Positions 8,614-18,039 of a DNA stretch of 41,402 nt are shown in pieces. Made by a program: the position numbers and the translations under genes. The stretch spans positions 1 to 41,402 of the IMG/VR virus record IMGVR_UViG_3300043468_000395; one strand, 5' to 3'. Below the pieces are notes generated by a model. The model was not told the origin of the DNA. It ran no database searches and was given only the letters and a program-made list of their open reading frames with translations. Every line of letters begins with the position of its first letter. The first letter of the stretch is position 1. Source of the stretch: a virus.

Positions 8614-11600
8614 TCGAGCCAGACATCAACGAACGCATGGCCCGGTTCGCACCTTCGCAGAACATGGGTGATCCCGGCGACGATGCCATTGAGCGCGCTG
8701 TTGCCGGGATGGCCGGGGTGCCGGCGCGCCCGCAGTTCGAGCAGGATGCTGACATCGACGCCGCCGTGCTCCAAATCGCAGGCGAGCGACGGCAGGATAT
8801 GGCCGCATCGCTGATGGCCGCATCGCAGGTCAATCCTGACCAGGCTGCGCGTGCGAGCAAGCTCGGCGAGCAGTTCGGGGTTGGGCAGGACATCGCGCTC
8901 CGCAACATGCAGGAGCTCGAGCGCGAGGCCACCGTGCGCGACATCCAGCGCATGGACTTGATGCGGAATGATCCCGTGCTTGCGCGCTACCTGTCCGACC
9001 GTGCGTTCGCGTCCGAGGCGCAGGACGATGTCGGGGTGCTCTCCAAGCTGCGGCCGCTCGTCATGGAGGCCGCGCTCATCAGCGCGTTCGGACCCGCCCC
9101 GATCCTGAAGCGCGGGTTCGAGCGCGGGTCATTGGTCGCGGAACGCGGCGACATCGGCACCAAGGCGATGGCCGGGTTCACGACGCAGGCCGACTTCGAC
9201 CGCGTGAAGCAGATCGAGGAGGAGATGCGGACGCTCGGGCAGATGGGCATCCTCGGCACGACGGCCGAGATGGTCGGCCAGAACGTGGCGCAGCTTCGGA
9301 CCATCGGCACCACGGCCGCCGCCGGCGCTGGCGTAGGCAGTTTCTTTGGGCCTGCGGGCACCGTGATCGGAGGCGGGATCGGCGCGACCGCGGGCGTCGT
9401 TGGCTCCACGGCATCGATGGAGGCCGGGAACCTGTACCTCGACCTGCGGGACGAGGGCGTGAGCGATGACACGGCGATCCCCACCGCAATCGCGGGCGGG
9501 TTCTTGAATGGCGTGATCGAGGTCGCCGGCATGAAGATCGCCGCCAAGCCGTTTCAGGCGTTGGCGAAGCGCGTCATGGCCGAGGCCGTGTCGGACGCCA
9601 TCAAGAAGCCGACGATGCGCGCTGCGCTTGCCGCGGCCGGCAAGGGCTACCTGATGCAGGTCGGGGCCGAGGGCGCAGAGGAAGCGTTGCAGGAGACGGT
9701 CATCATCGCGGGCGAGGAAATCGCCAAGGCCGTCGAAGGGGTGGACAGCGAGACGGGCATGCGGCAGGCGGTGGATCGCGTGCTCGAGTCGTTCATGTAC
9801 GGGGCGATGGGTGCGTCGATCCTAGGCGGCGTCGGCCCGGGCGCGAACCTGTTCGTGGACCTGCGGCGGTCCTCCAACAGCGAGCGGCAGCAGCGGTTCT
9901 TCGAGGGGCTTGCGGCCAACGGCAAGGAAAGCAGACTTGCCCAGCGCAGCCCGGTCGGATACGAGCGTTTCCTTGCGTCGCAGGCAGAGGGCACGACGGC
10001 CGAGACGATCTACGTGGACGGACGAATCGCGCAGCAGGTGCTCGCGCAGAGCGGCGTCCCCACGGCGCAGCTCGAGGAGATCCTCCCGGGAATCCGTGAG
10101 CGCATTTCGGAGGCCGTTCAGACGGGCGGCGACGTGACGATCCCCACGGCGCGGTTCTGGGCGCGGCTGGCGAACACGGAACTTGGGAACGCGCTGCTGC
10201 CGCACATGCGGCTGTCGCCCGACGCCATGAGCGCGACGGAGGCGCAGGAGTTTGCCACGCGCCGGCAGGAGGTCGTGCGCGAGGCCGAGCAGATTCTGGC
10301 GCAGAAGCAGGAGGCCGACGCGACGTTCGTGCAGCAGGCGCGGCAGATCGAGGACACGCTCGCCTCGCAGATCGTGGCGACCGGGCAGATGGACGAGAAG
10401 GCGGCTCGCTCAAGCGCGCAGTTCATGCGCGACTTCTACGTCACGCAGGCGGCGGCGTTGGGCATGTCACCGCAGCAGGTGTACGAGCGTTTCCCGGTGC
10501 GCGTGGAGGGCGCGATGCCGGGAACTGCGGCTGCGCCGATGGCCCAAGCAGCCCAGAAGACACTTGCGGATGTTGAGAAGGCATTTGCCGAACTCAACGT
10601 TGAGCAGCGTTTGACGGAAACGGATACGGCAATTCGTCCTGGAATTATTCGTGTTCCACAAGAACTGCGAGCGCAAGGACGCGCAACAAACGCGATGCAA
10701 CAGCTGATCGCATATGCCGATCAGGTCGGCAAGCGTATTGATGTTTCACCAACTGCGGAGTTTGGAGCGAACAAAAAGCGATTGGTGGAGTGGTACAAGA
10801 GCCTTGGCTTCGTTGAGAACAAAGGACGAAACAAGGACTTTGCTATCAGCGCGACTATGTACCGCGTTCCGCAGCCTGCCGCGCCCGGCGTCATGGAGCA
10901 GGCGGCGACGATGGACGCCGAGTACATGGCGGCCGTCGAGCGCGGCGACATGGCAACGGCGCAGCGCATGGTGGACGAGGCAACGGCGGTCACTGGATAC
11001 ACAGAAAGCGGGATGCACGGACTTTCGCGTGGAAAACTCGTTGGGAATCAATTTGACCCCAAGCTGCTCGGTAGCAACACTGGGGCGGCAAGCGCGAAAT
11101 TGGGATTCTTCTTTGGGTCAAAAGCAACGGCGGCAACGTATGCATTTGACATTGATCCAGTGGCCGCCCGCAAGCATTCCAAAAAGTTGCAGTCATTGTG
11201 GAAGCAGCTAACTGACAAAATTCCAGAACAATACCGGTATCTGTTGACGGGTTCGATGCAGATAGAGTCAGATCGTGGGCCGGATGCATTCTTCCCAACG
11301 GCAGATCCAGATCAGACCGGAGAGCAAGTTGCGTTTGACGCCGAGGAGTATTACGGCCGTCTTGGCGATGGGGCGATGTTCGCGCAAGAGGACATCATGG
11401 GCATCGCCGACCTTATGTCTGCTAAAGACGGTCAAAGACTGAATGAATACGTAGAGAACAAATGGATTCCTATGTGGATGTCTGCTCTTGATGTTGCGAT
11501 GAGCGAGGTGCAATCCACAGACGCATCGATATTGAATGTCAAACTGAAGATGCAGAATCCATTGGTGTTTGACTTCAAGGGAAGTCGATACCGCGATGTG

Positions 11601-14600
11601 TCATATGCACAAATCATCAGTAGAGCGAAAGAACAAAATCACGATAGCGTCATTCTGAAGAACACCTATGACGGGGGTGGGCTTGATGACATCAAGGTCG
11701 TTTTTTCTCCCGAGCAAATCAAGTCCGCCGACCCCGTCACCTACGACGAGGCCGGCAACGTCATCCCGCTGTCCCGCCGCTTCGACGTCACCAGCCCGCT
11801 GATCTTTGAGCAGGCGGCGATGTCCACACGTGTCCCAACGGCAGTAAAGCCGATTGAGGATGCGCTCAACGATGTCCTTCTCGCTGATTTCCCGTCGTTC
11901 CTGCGCGACGAGAAGTTCGTATCCAAGAACCTTGCCAAGTTCAAAGAGCTGAACGCGCCCATCCGCATCGATCCAAATGCGACGGATCAGCAGCAGCTTG
12001 AGCAGATCATCGAGCACATGACGAGCAATCTGCTGTGGCTGCATGATGCGATGGATCCGGCCATCCGCGAGCGGGCACGCATGTGGTACGTGGGCGGCCG
12101 CCGGCTTGTGGATTGGCTGGCAGAACGCCACGGCATGTCGCCGATGGGCGCAGCGACCGTGTTCGCTGTGCTGTCCCCGCAGAAGAACTGGTATGAAAAC
12201 GTCGGACTTGGAATCCGCATTACCGACATCGTCGCAACCCAGGGCGATGCCACGATGGACGCGGATATGCAGGCAGCCTATTTGTCTTCACTCCGCAAGG
12301 AGGTCACCAAGAAGGAAGGCCAGCTCGCCAAGCAGAACGATGCCAAGCCGAAGCGCGGGAAGGATGCGCTTGCGGAATGGGAAAAGAAGCGATCCAGCAT
12401 CGCAGACGAATTGAAGGCAGCGCAAGACAAGGTCGCCGAAGCGCAGGGAAACATTGATGCCATCGGGAACCGGACGTTGGCACAACTGCTTCGGGACCGA
12501 GATTTCTTTCTGGCAGCCATCATGGTGCGATGGTTCGACCAGACAAAGAACGACCGCACCTACCCGGTCATCAGCCCGGAAGGCGGCGTTGGCTCGCCGA
12601 TGCTCACCGAGGCTGGGACGCCTGCGAGCATCAGATACGGCAGTTACAACGAGGTTGCAAAGGCCATTTCGGCTTACGTTGACGGTCGCGCCGAAAACGT
12701 CCACTACCTCATCGGCGGCGAGCACAAGGTCCGCAACTTCTACAACAACCTGTTCAACCCGGAAGATCCGCGTTTCGCGACCATTGATACCCATGCCATT
12801 GCTGCCGCCTACCTGATGCCGCTTGCCGGCACGGACAAGCTGGTGCAGCACGGACTTGGCGGCGGGGTCGGCAATGCCATGTTCGGCATGGGGGGCGGTT
12901 ATGCGGTGTTCTATGAGGCGTATCGCCGTGCTGCGGAAGCACGTGGGATCCAGCCGCGTGAGATGCAGTCGATCACCTGGGAGGCGATTCGCGGCATGTT
13001 TGAGGCCGCGATGAAGGGCGGCCTCAAGGCTCCTGTCGCCGCCACATGGAAGCGATACGTGGACGGCGAGATCGACATTGATGCCGCACGTGCCGACGTG
13101 ATGCAGCGTGCCGGTGGAATCACCACGCCATCGTGGGTGGCACTCCCGATGGACATGGAGCCGACAGCAGGCTACGAGGGTGTGTCGCGCACAGCAGCTG
13201 ACGAACAGGCGGAACGTATTGCGGCGCAGCCAACGGCTGCATCGGTGATGTTTGAGGTCGCGCCGGATCCTGCGGATGTGAATCTTGTCAAGCGATGGAA
13301 AGCGTTGTCTCCGCAGCAGCGCCAAGCAATCAGCGTGCGCGTGGCAGAGGACATTGTCCCGCGCATTCTTCGCGAGTATGGCGTAGCAGCCGACATGGTC
13401 ATGCAGGTCGGCGGGTGGGAGGGCGCAACGAACGTCGGATTCGCGTTGCGAATGCCTCCCGGCCCGCTGGTTCGTCAGATTGCACAGGCAGTTGGATACG
13501 CGCTCTCGCAGCAGGCTGTGTTCACGTTGTCTGCGACGGAGTTCCAAGGGTCAACGAAATCAGACATCGTTGTGCTCCAATTGCAGCCGGGAACGACGGT
13601 TGAACAGATCGGCGACTTGTACGAAAAGAAGCTGTTTCCGCTTGGCGTCCAAGGTCAAGCCACGGTGCAGGACGCCATGATTATTAGTCTTGACCCTGGT
13701 GTTGATGGGGCTATACTTGCCAATACAATCGCGACGGCCGTAGCCGGCGATGGCCGTATCGTTGAGATCACTCATGCAACCGGATGGAGATCGCTTGATG
13801 AAACCCGAATCACAGAAGAAGCCGCCCGTGCGGCAGATGAAGGACGGCGAGCTGAAGGCGCTGCTGGGAGACGGCGTGTTGATGCTTACCGCCGCGAGGC
13901 CACGCGCCTCGTCGCCGAATACCTCGGAACCGGAATCCTTGAGCAGGCCGCCGTCGGCCCCGCCCGCGGCGGGTTCGACCCGAAGCGACTGACCACGATC
14001 CTCAACAAGACGGCAGACCTTTCCACGTTCCTGCACGAGTCGGCGCACGCCTTCCTGACGTTCTACGAGCAGGTCGCCGCCACGCCCGACGCCCCGGCGC
14101 GCATCGTCAACGACATGGACGAGCTGCTGCGGTGGTTCACGATCGACGGCGCCACGCCTGCCGAGCGCATCGCCAACTGGAACGGGCTGACGCTTGACCA
14201 GAAGCGCAAGTACCACGAGACGTTCGCGTACAACTTCGAGGTCTACCTGTTCGACGGCAAGGCGCCGAGCACGGAGATGCAAGGGCTGTTTGAGCGGTTC
14301 AGCGCGTGGCTCAAGCGCGTCTACCGTTCGATCCGCGATGACCTGAACGCGATCTACCGCCGCGAGTTCGGGGAGGATCTGCCGATCCTGACGGGCGAGG
14401 TGCGCCAGGTCATGGACCGCATGCTCGCCACCGACGAGCAGATCAAGCGGCAGGCCGCCATAAACGAGATGAAGCCGCAGTTCCAGACGCAGGAACAGAG
14501 CGGCATGGACGATGCCGAGTGGGCCGCCTACCAGGCGATGCAGCAGGAGGCCATCGAGGCGTCCGTGACGGACATGAACAAGGCGAGCATGCGCCAGCTC

Positions 14601-17600
14601 CAGTGGCTGGGCAACGCCCGCAGCCGCATCCTGCGCGACATGCAGAAGAAGCACGACGCCAAGCGCAAGGAGGTGGCCGCCGAGGTGGCCGCCGAGCTGC
14701 GCGTGGAGCCCGTGTACCGCGCCATGACCTACCTGCGGACGGGGAAGTTCATCGACGTGGACGGCGCCGAGGTCACGGTGGAAGGTCCGCACCGCCTCGA
14801 CACGAAGCGCGTGCAGGCGATCTACGAGAACCTGCCGACCGAGAAGGCGATGGAGGCCGTCCGTGCCACGGGAATGGCGATTGGCACGGTGTTCGCGCCC
14901 GACATCGCCAAGCTCGGCACGGGCAAGTACGGGATGCTCGGCGTGGACGGGCTGGACCCGGACGTGGTCGCCGAGACGTTCGGCTTCGGCAGCGGCGACC
15001 AAATGATCCGCGCCCTGCTCGCGGCCAAGCCCATGAAGGAGGCGGTCGCCGAGCGCACGGACGCCGAGATGCTGCGTCGGTTCGGGGACATGAACACCCC
15101 CGAGGCGCAGGAGGCCGAGGTGCAGAAGGCGCTCCACAACGAGGCCCGCGCCCGGTTCGTGGCCGTGGAGCTGCGGCACGTGGCCCGCGCCACCGAGCCC
15201 GTGCGCGTCATGCTCGAGGCCGCCAAGCAGGTCGCCCGGGAACTCATCGCCGGCATGACCCTGCGGGAAGTGCGCCCCGCCGACTTCATTGCCGCCGAGG
15301 CCCGGGCCGCCCGCGACGCCGGCCGCATGGGGACCACGGTCAACCCGGAGGCCGTGGGGCAGGCAGCACAGACGAGGGCGTATAACGAGGCCATTGACGC
15401 CGGGACGGACCCGGCCGAGGCGATGGCGGCAGCCATTGAGAAGGGCGCAGAGGCGGCTAGGAAGGCCCAGGAGCGATCCGACGCCCTGAAGGCGCAGTAC
15501 GGGGCCGACCCGCAGCAGGCGCTCATTAGGGCCAAGCGGGCGCAGCTGTATCAGAACCAGCTCGCCGCCGAGGCGCTTCGGGTCCGGGAGGAGGTCGCCA
15601 AGCAGGTCAAGTACCTGCGGCGCATCCTGCGGGACACCAACGTCAAGGCGATGGGCGCGCAGGCGGCCGACCAGGTTGCCGCCCTCCTCGAGCGGTTCGA
15701 GGTGGCCCCGGTCAGCCTCAAGCGGCTGGACGAGCGCAAGGCGTTGGCGGCATGGCTCGCCGAGCAGGAGGCCGCCGGCCTGGTGCCCGACATCGCGCCG
15801 GAGGTCGCCGACGAGGCCCGCCGCGTCAACTACCAGCAGCTCACGGTGGCCGAGTTCCGCGACCTCGTGGATGCCATCCGGCAGATCGAGTTCATCGGGA
15901 AGAACGAGCGCAAGGTGCAACTCGCCGCCGAACGCGCCGCCTACGAGGAGAAGCGGGACGAGATCGTCACCCGCATCCGGGCGGTGGGCCGCCTGCGCGG
16001 GGTCAAGTTCGACCCTCGCAGCCCGCTCACCAACATTGGCCGTTCTGCCGCCGCCCTGCGCGGGTTCGCTGCGCAGCACCTGAAGGCGGCGTCGGTCGCA
16101 CGCATTCTGGACGGCGGCGAGGACGATGGCCCGCTGTGGACGTTCGCCATCCGGTCGGCCAACGCGGCCGCCGACATGGAGACGCGCATGCGCGCCGAGG
16201 CGTCGGCCAAGCTCGCCGAGATTCTGGCCCCGGTGTTTGCGCTCGGGAACATGGGCGGCAAGGGCGTGTTCTTCCCGTCCATCAACATCAGCCTAAACCG
16301 CGAGGCGCGGATCGCCATCGCCATGAACGTCGGCAACGACGGCAACCGCCAGCGCCTGCTCGACGGCGAGGGCTGGACGATGGAGCAGGTGCAGCCCGTC
16401 CTCGAGAGCCTGACCGAGGCCGAGTGGAAGGCCGTGCAGCAGGTGTGGGACTACATCGACACCTACCGCCCGCTCATCGCCGAGAAGGAACGCCGGCTGT
16501 ACGGCAAGGAGCCGGAATGGGTCAAGCCGACGCCGTTCACGACGCGCACCGCTGACGGACGCGAGGTGCGGCTCGAGGGCGGCTACTACCCCATCAAGTA
16601 CGACCCGGTGGCGAGCCACCGCGTGGCGACGTTGAACGAAGTCAAGGAGGCCAAGCGTGCGCTTGACGGCGCGTACACCGCCGCCACCACGCAACGTTCT
16701 TTCACAAAGGCACGCGCTGTCAAGCCCGATATCGGGCCGCTGCTTTACACGCTCGACGCGGCGTTCGGCGGGATCAACGACGTGATCCACGATCTGTCGT
16801 GGCACGAGTGGCTGATCCAGACGCAGCGCCTGCTGCGCGACCCTGAATTCAAGACCGCCGTCACCGAAACGCGGGGACCGGAGTTCCTAAAGCAGCTCAA
16901 AGATTGGGCCAATGACAATGCCGCCGGCGAGCGCAAGATCGGGGTCGCTGGCGAGGCGGCGCTGTCGTGGCTGCGGCAGGGCATCAGCGCGTCGGGCCTT
17001 GGGTTCAACGTGGTAAGCGCGGCCATGCAGGTCACTGGCTTCAACCAGAGCATCGTGCGCCTCGGGGCCAAGTACGTCGGGCGCGGCGTCGCGCAATTCG
17101 CGGCGTCTCCAATCGACACGGCGCGCATGGTCGCCGACAAGTCCTCGTTCATGGCCGAGCGCGGGCGCACGCAGTTCCGCGAGATCAACGAGATCCGCAA
17201 CCGCGTCCGAGGCCAGACCGAGGTGGCCCGCCGGGTCACGTCGGGCACCTACTTCCTGATGATGAACATGCAGCGCACGGTGGACATCCCCACGTGGCTG
17301 GCCGGCTACCAGAAGGCGCTCGACGCCGGGAAGGACGATGCCACGGCGGTGGCGCTCGCCGACCAGGCGGTGCGAGACACGCAGGGCAGCGGCCTCATCT
17401 CCGATCTTGCCGCCATCGAGCGCGGCGGCCCGGTGATGAAGCTGTTCACGGTGTTCTACTCGTACATGAACACCGTCTACAACATGACGGCCGTGCAGAC
17501 GATGACGGCGCGCAGCAAGGGCAAGTTGGCCGCCGACTACGCCATGCTGCTCGTGGTCCCCGTTGTGCTCGGGCAAGCAATCAAGAACCTCATCCAGCCC

Positions 17601-17987
17601 GACGCCGGGGACGATGAACTCGACCCCGAGGCACTGGCCCGCAAGCTGGCGGCCGAGGAACTGTCGTTCCTGATGGGGACGATGGTGATCGCCCGCGAGT
17701 TCGGCGGGGCGGCGCAGCTCCTGACAGGCGCCGAGGGCGTCCGCATGGGTTACGGCGGGCCGGCAGGCCTGCGGGCCGTGGGCGAGGTCTACGGGCTCGC
17801 CACGCAGGCAGGTCAGCTCGAGTTCGACCGTGCGTTCAGGCGGTCGGCGATCAACACGCTCGGCGCGTTCACGGGCCTGCCGAGCGCGCAGGTCAACCGC
17901 ACCATCGACGGCATCGAGGCGGTCATCGAAGGCGAGGTTGAGGGCGTCGGCGCGGTGGTCGCGCCGCTCACCGGGGTGCAACGCTAG
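8610..17987 (+). CDS. Giant polyvalent internal virion protein (gp16-like, 3125 aa)
   Basis: I chose the ATG at 8610 because it overlaps the previous stop (ATGA); an in-frame GTG exists at 8586. Visible segments: Gly/Ala membrane-like stretch, residues about 230-273; GNAT-like acetyltransferase segment, about 655-755, with RAQGRATNAM; ADP-ribosyltransferase-like segment, about 795-1045 (MHG at 802, LGFFF, VILKNTYDGGG, FSPEQIKSA); coiled coil, about 1227-1287; HhH-glycosylase-like motif with K1373 and D1393 (ATIDTH); zincin with HESAH at 1809-1813 and a later HETFAYNFE; then long helical ejection-protein sequence with a hydrophobic segment, about 2975-2995. By family knowledge such polyvalent proteins travel in the virion and act early in the host. 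The GNAT/ART stretch (about 10560-11720) is clearly less GC-rich than its flanks, suggesting an acquired cassette. Multi-domain roles are inferred from motifs only. Confidence 0.82.
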   Translation: MIEPDINERMARFAPSQNMGDPGDDAIERAVAGMAGVPARPQFEQDADIDAAVLQIAGERRQDMAASLMAASQVNPDQAARASKLGEQFGVGQDIALRNMQELEREATVRDIQRMDLMRNDPVLARYLSDRAFASEAQDDVGVLSKLRPLVMEAALISAFGPAPILKRGFERGSLVAERGDIGTKAMAGFTTQADFDRVKQIEEEMRTLGQMGILGTTAEMVGQNVAQLRTIGTTAAAGAGVGSFFGPAGTVIGGGIGATAGVVGSTASMEAGNLYLDLRDEGVSDDTAIPTAIAGGFLNGVIEVAGMKIAAKPFQALAKRVMAEAVSDAIKKPTMRAALAAAGKGYLMQVGAEGAEEALQETVIIAGEEIAKAVEGVDSETGMRQAVDRVLESFMYGAMGASILGGVGPGANLFVDLRRSSNSERQQRFFEGLAANGKESRLAQRSPVGYERFLASQAEGTTAETIYVDGRIAQQVLAQSGVPTAQLEEILPGIRERISEAVQTGGDVTIPTARFWARLANTELGNALLPHMRLSPDAMSATEAQEFATRRQEVVREAEQILAQKQEADATFVQQARQIEDTLASQIVATGQMDEKAARSSAQFMRDFYVTQAAALGMSPQQVYERFPVRVEGAMPGTAAAPMAQAAQKTLADVEKAFAELNVEQRLTETDTAIRPGIIRVPQELRAQGRATNAMQQLIAYADQVGKRIDVSPTAEFGANKKRLVEWYKSLGFVENKGRNKDFAISATMYRVPQPAAPGVMEQAATMDAEYMAAVERGDMATAQRMVDEATAVTGYTESGMHGLSRGKLVGNQFDPKLLGSNTGAASAKLGFFFGSKATAATYAFDIDPVAARKHSKKLQSLWKQLTDKIPEQYRYLLTGSMQIESDRGPDAFFPTADPDQTGEQVAFDAEEYYGRLGDGAMFAQEDIMGIADLMSAKDGQRLNEYVENKWIPMWMSALDVAMSEVQSTDASILNVKLKMQNPLVFDFKGSRYRDVSYAQIISRAKEQNHDSVILKNTYDGGGLDDIKVVFSPEQIKSADPVTYDEAGNVIPLSRRFDVTSPLIFEQAAMSTRVPTAVKPIEDALNDVLLADFPSFLRDEKFVSKNLAKFKELNAPIRIDPNATDQQQLEQIIEHMTSNLLWLHDAMDPAIRERARMWYVGGRRLVDWLAERHGMSPMGAATVFAVLSPQKNWYENVGLGIRITDIVATQGDATMDADMQAAYLSSLRKEVTKKEGQLAKQNDAKPKRGKDALAEWEKKRSSIADELKAAQDKVAEAQGNIDAIGNRTLAQLLRDRDFFLAAIMVRWFDQTKNDRTYPVISPEGGVGSPMLTEAGTPASIRYGSYNEVAKAISAYVDGRAENVHYLIGGEHKVRNFYNNLFNPEDPRFATIDTHAIAAAYLMPLAGTDKLVQHGLGGGVGNAMFGMGGGYAVFYEAYRRAAEARGIQPREMQSITWEAIRGMFEAAMKGGLKAPVAATWKRYVDGEIDIDAARADVMQRAGGITTPSWVALPMDMEPTAGYEGVSRTAADEQAERIAAQPTAASVMFEVAPDPADVNLVKRWKALSPQQRQAISVRVAEDIVPRILREYGVAADMVMQVGGWEGATNVGFALRMPPGPLVRQIAQAVGYALSQQAVFTLSATEFQGSTKSDIVVLQLQPGTTVEQIGDLYEKKLFPLGVQGQATVQDAMIISLDPGVDGAILANTIATAVAGDGRIVEITHATGWRSLDETRITEEAARAADEGRRAEGAAGRRRVDAYRREATRLVAEYLGTGILEQAAVGPARGGFDPKRLTTILNKTADLSTFLHESAHAFLTFYEQVAATPDAPARIVNDMDELLRWFTIDGATPAERIANWNGLTLDQKRKYHETFAYNFEVYLFDGKAPSTEMQGLFERFSAWLKRVYRSIRDDLNAIYRREFGEDLPILTGEVRQVMDRMLATDEQIKRQAAINEMKPQFQTQEQSGMDDAEWAAYQAMQQEAIEASVTDMNKASMRQLQWLGNARSRILRDMQKKHDAKRKEVAAEVAAELRVEPVYRAMTYLRTGKFIDVDGAEVTVEGPHRLDTKRVQAIYENLPTEKAMEAVRATGMAIGTVFAPDIAKLGTGKYGMLGVDGLDPDVVAETFGFGSGDQMIRALLAAKPMKEAVAERTDAEMLRRFGDMNTPEAQEAEVQKALHNEARARFVAVELRHVARATEPVRVMLEAAKQVARELIAGMTLREVRPADFIAAEARAARDAGRMGTTVNPEAVGQAAQTRAYNEAIDAGTDPAEAMAAAIEKGAEAARKAQERSDALKAQYGADPQQALIRAKRAQLYQNQLAAEALRVREEVAKQVKYLRRILRDTNVKAMGAQAADQVAALLERFEVAPVSLKRLDERKALAAWLAEQEAAGLVPDIAPEVADEARRVNYQQLTVAEFRDLVDAIRQIEFIGKNERKVQLAAERAAYEEKRDEIVTRIRAVGRLRGVKFDPRSPLTNIGRSAAALRGFAAQHLKAASVARILDGGEDDGPLWTFAIRSANAAADMETRMRAEASAKLAEILAPVFALGNMGGKGVFFPSINISLNREARIAIAMNVGNDGNRQRLLDGEGWTMEQVQPVLESLTEAEWKAVQQVWDYIDTYRPLIAEKERRLYGKEPEWVKPTPFTTRTADGREVRLEGGYYPIKYDPVASHRVATLNEVKEAKRALDGAYTAATTQRSFTKARAVKPDIGPLLYTLDAAFGGINDVIHDLSWHEWLIQTQRLLRDPEFKTAVTETRGPEFLKQLKDWANDNAAGERKIGVAGEAALSWLRQGISASGLGFNVVSAAMQVTGFNQSIVRLGAKYVGRGVAQFAASPIDTARMVADKSSFMAERGRTQFREINEIRNRVRGQTEVARRVTSGTYFLMMNMQRTVDIPTWLAGYQKALDAGKDDATAVALADQAVRDTQGSGLISDLAAIERGGPVMKLFTVFYSYMNTVYNMTAVQTMTARSKGKLAADYAMLLVVPVVLGQAIKNLIQPDAGDDELDPEALARKLAAEELSFLMGTMVIAREFGGAAQLLTGAEGVRMGYGGPAGLRAVGEVYGLATQAGQLEFDRAFRRSAINTLGAFTGLPSAQVNRTIDGIEAVIEGEVEGVGAVVAPLTGVQR

Positions 17988-18015
17988 TACCCGTATCCGT
18001 ACCCGTATTTCCTAG
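17988..18015 (+). promoter_or_regulatory. TACCCGTA element, copy A (doubled), upstream of tail fibre
   Basis: TACCCGTA occurs at 17988-17995 and again at 18000-18007. The second copy is followed by N4 and CTAG (18012-18015). The same TACCCGTA-N4-YTAG pattern occurs at 37061 and 40562, each time just before a block of virion genes. I infer a late promoter or activator site. This copy lacks the ATACAGTC right half of the other two. Confidence 0.5.
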
Positions 18016-18039
18016 TCTGACCAACGAGGCTCCGCATCC

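Noticed and set aside
13560-16079. Minus-strand ORF of 839 codons inside the giant gene
   Set aside because: Antisense shadow of the giant gene; composition is Leu/Arg/Gly/His-rich without motifs, as expected in high-GC DNA.
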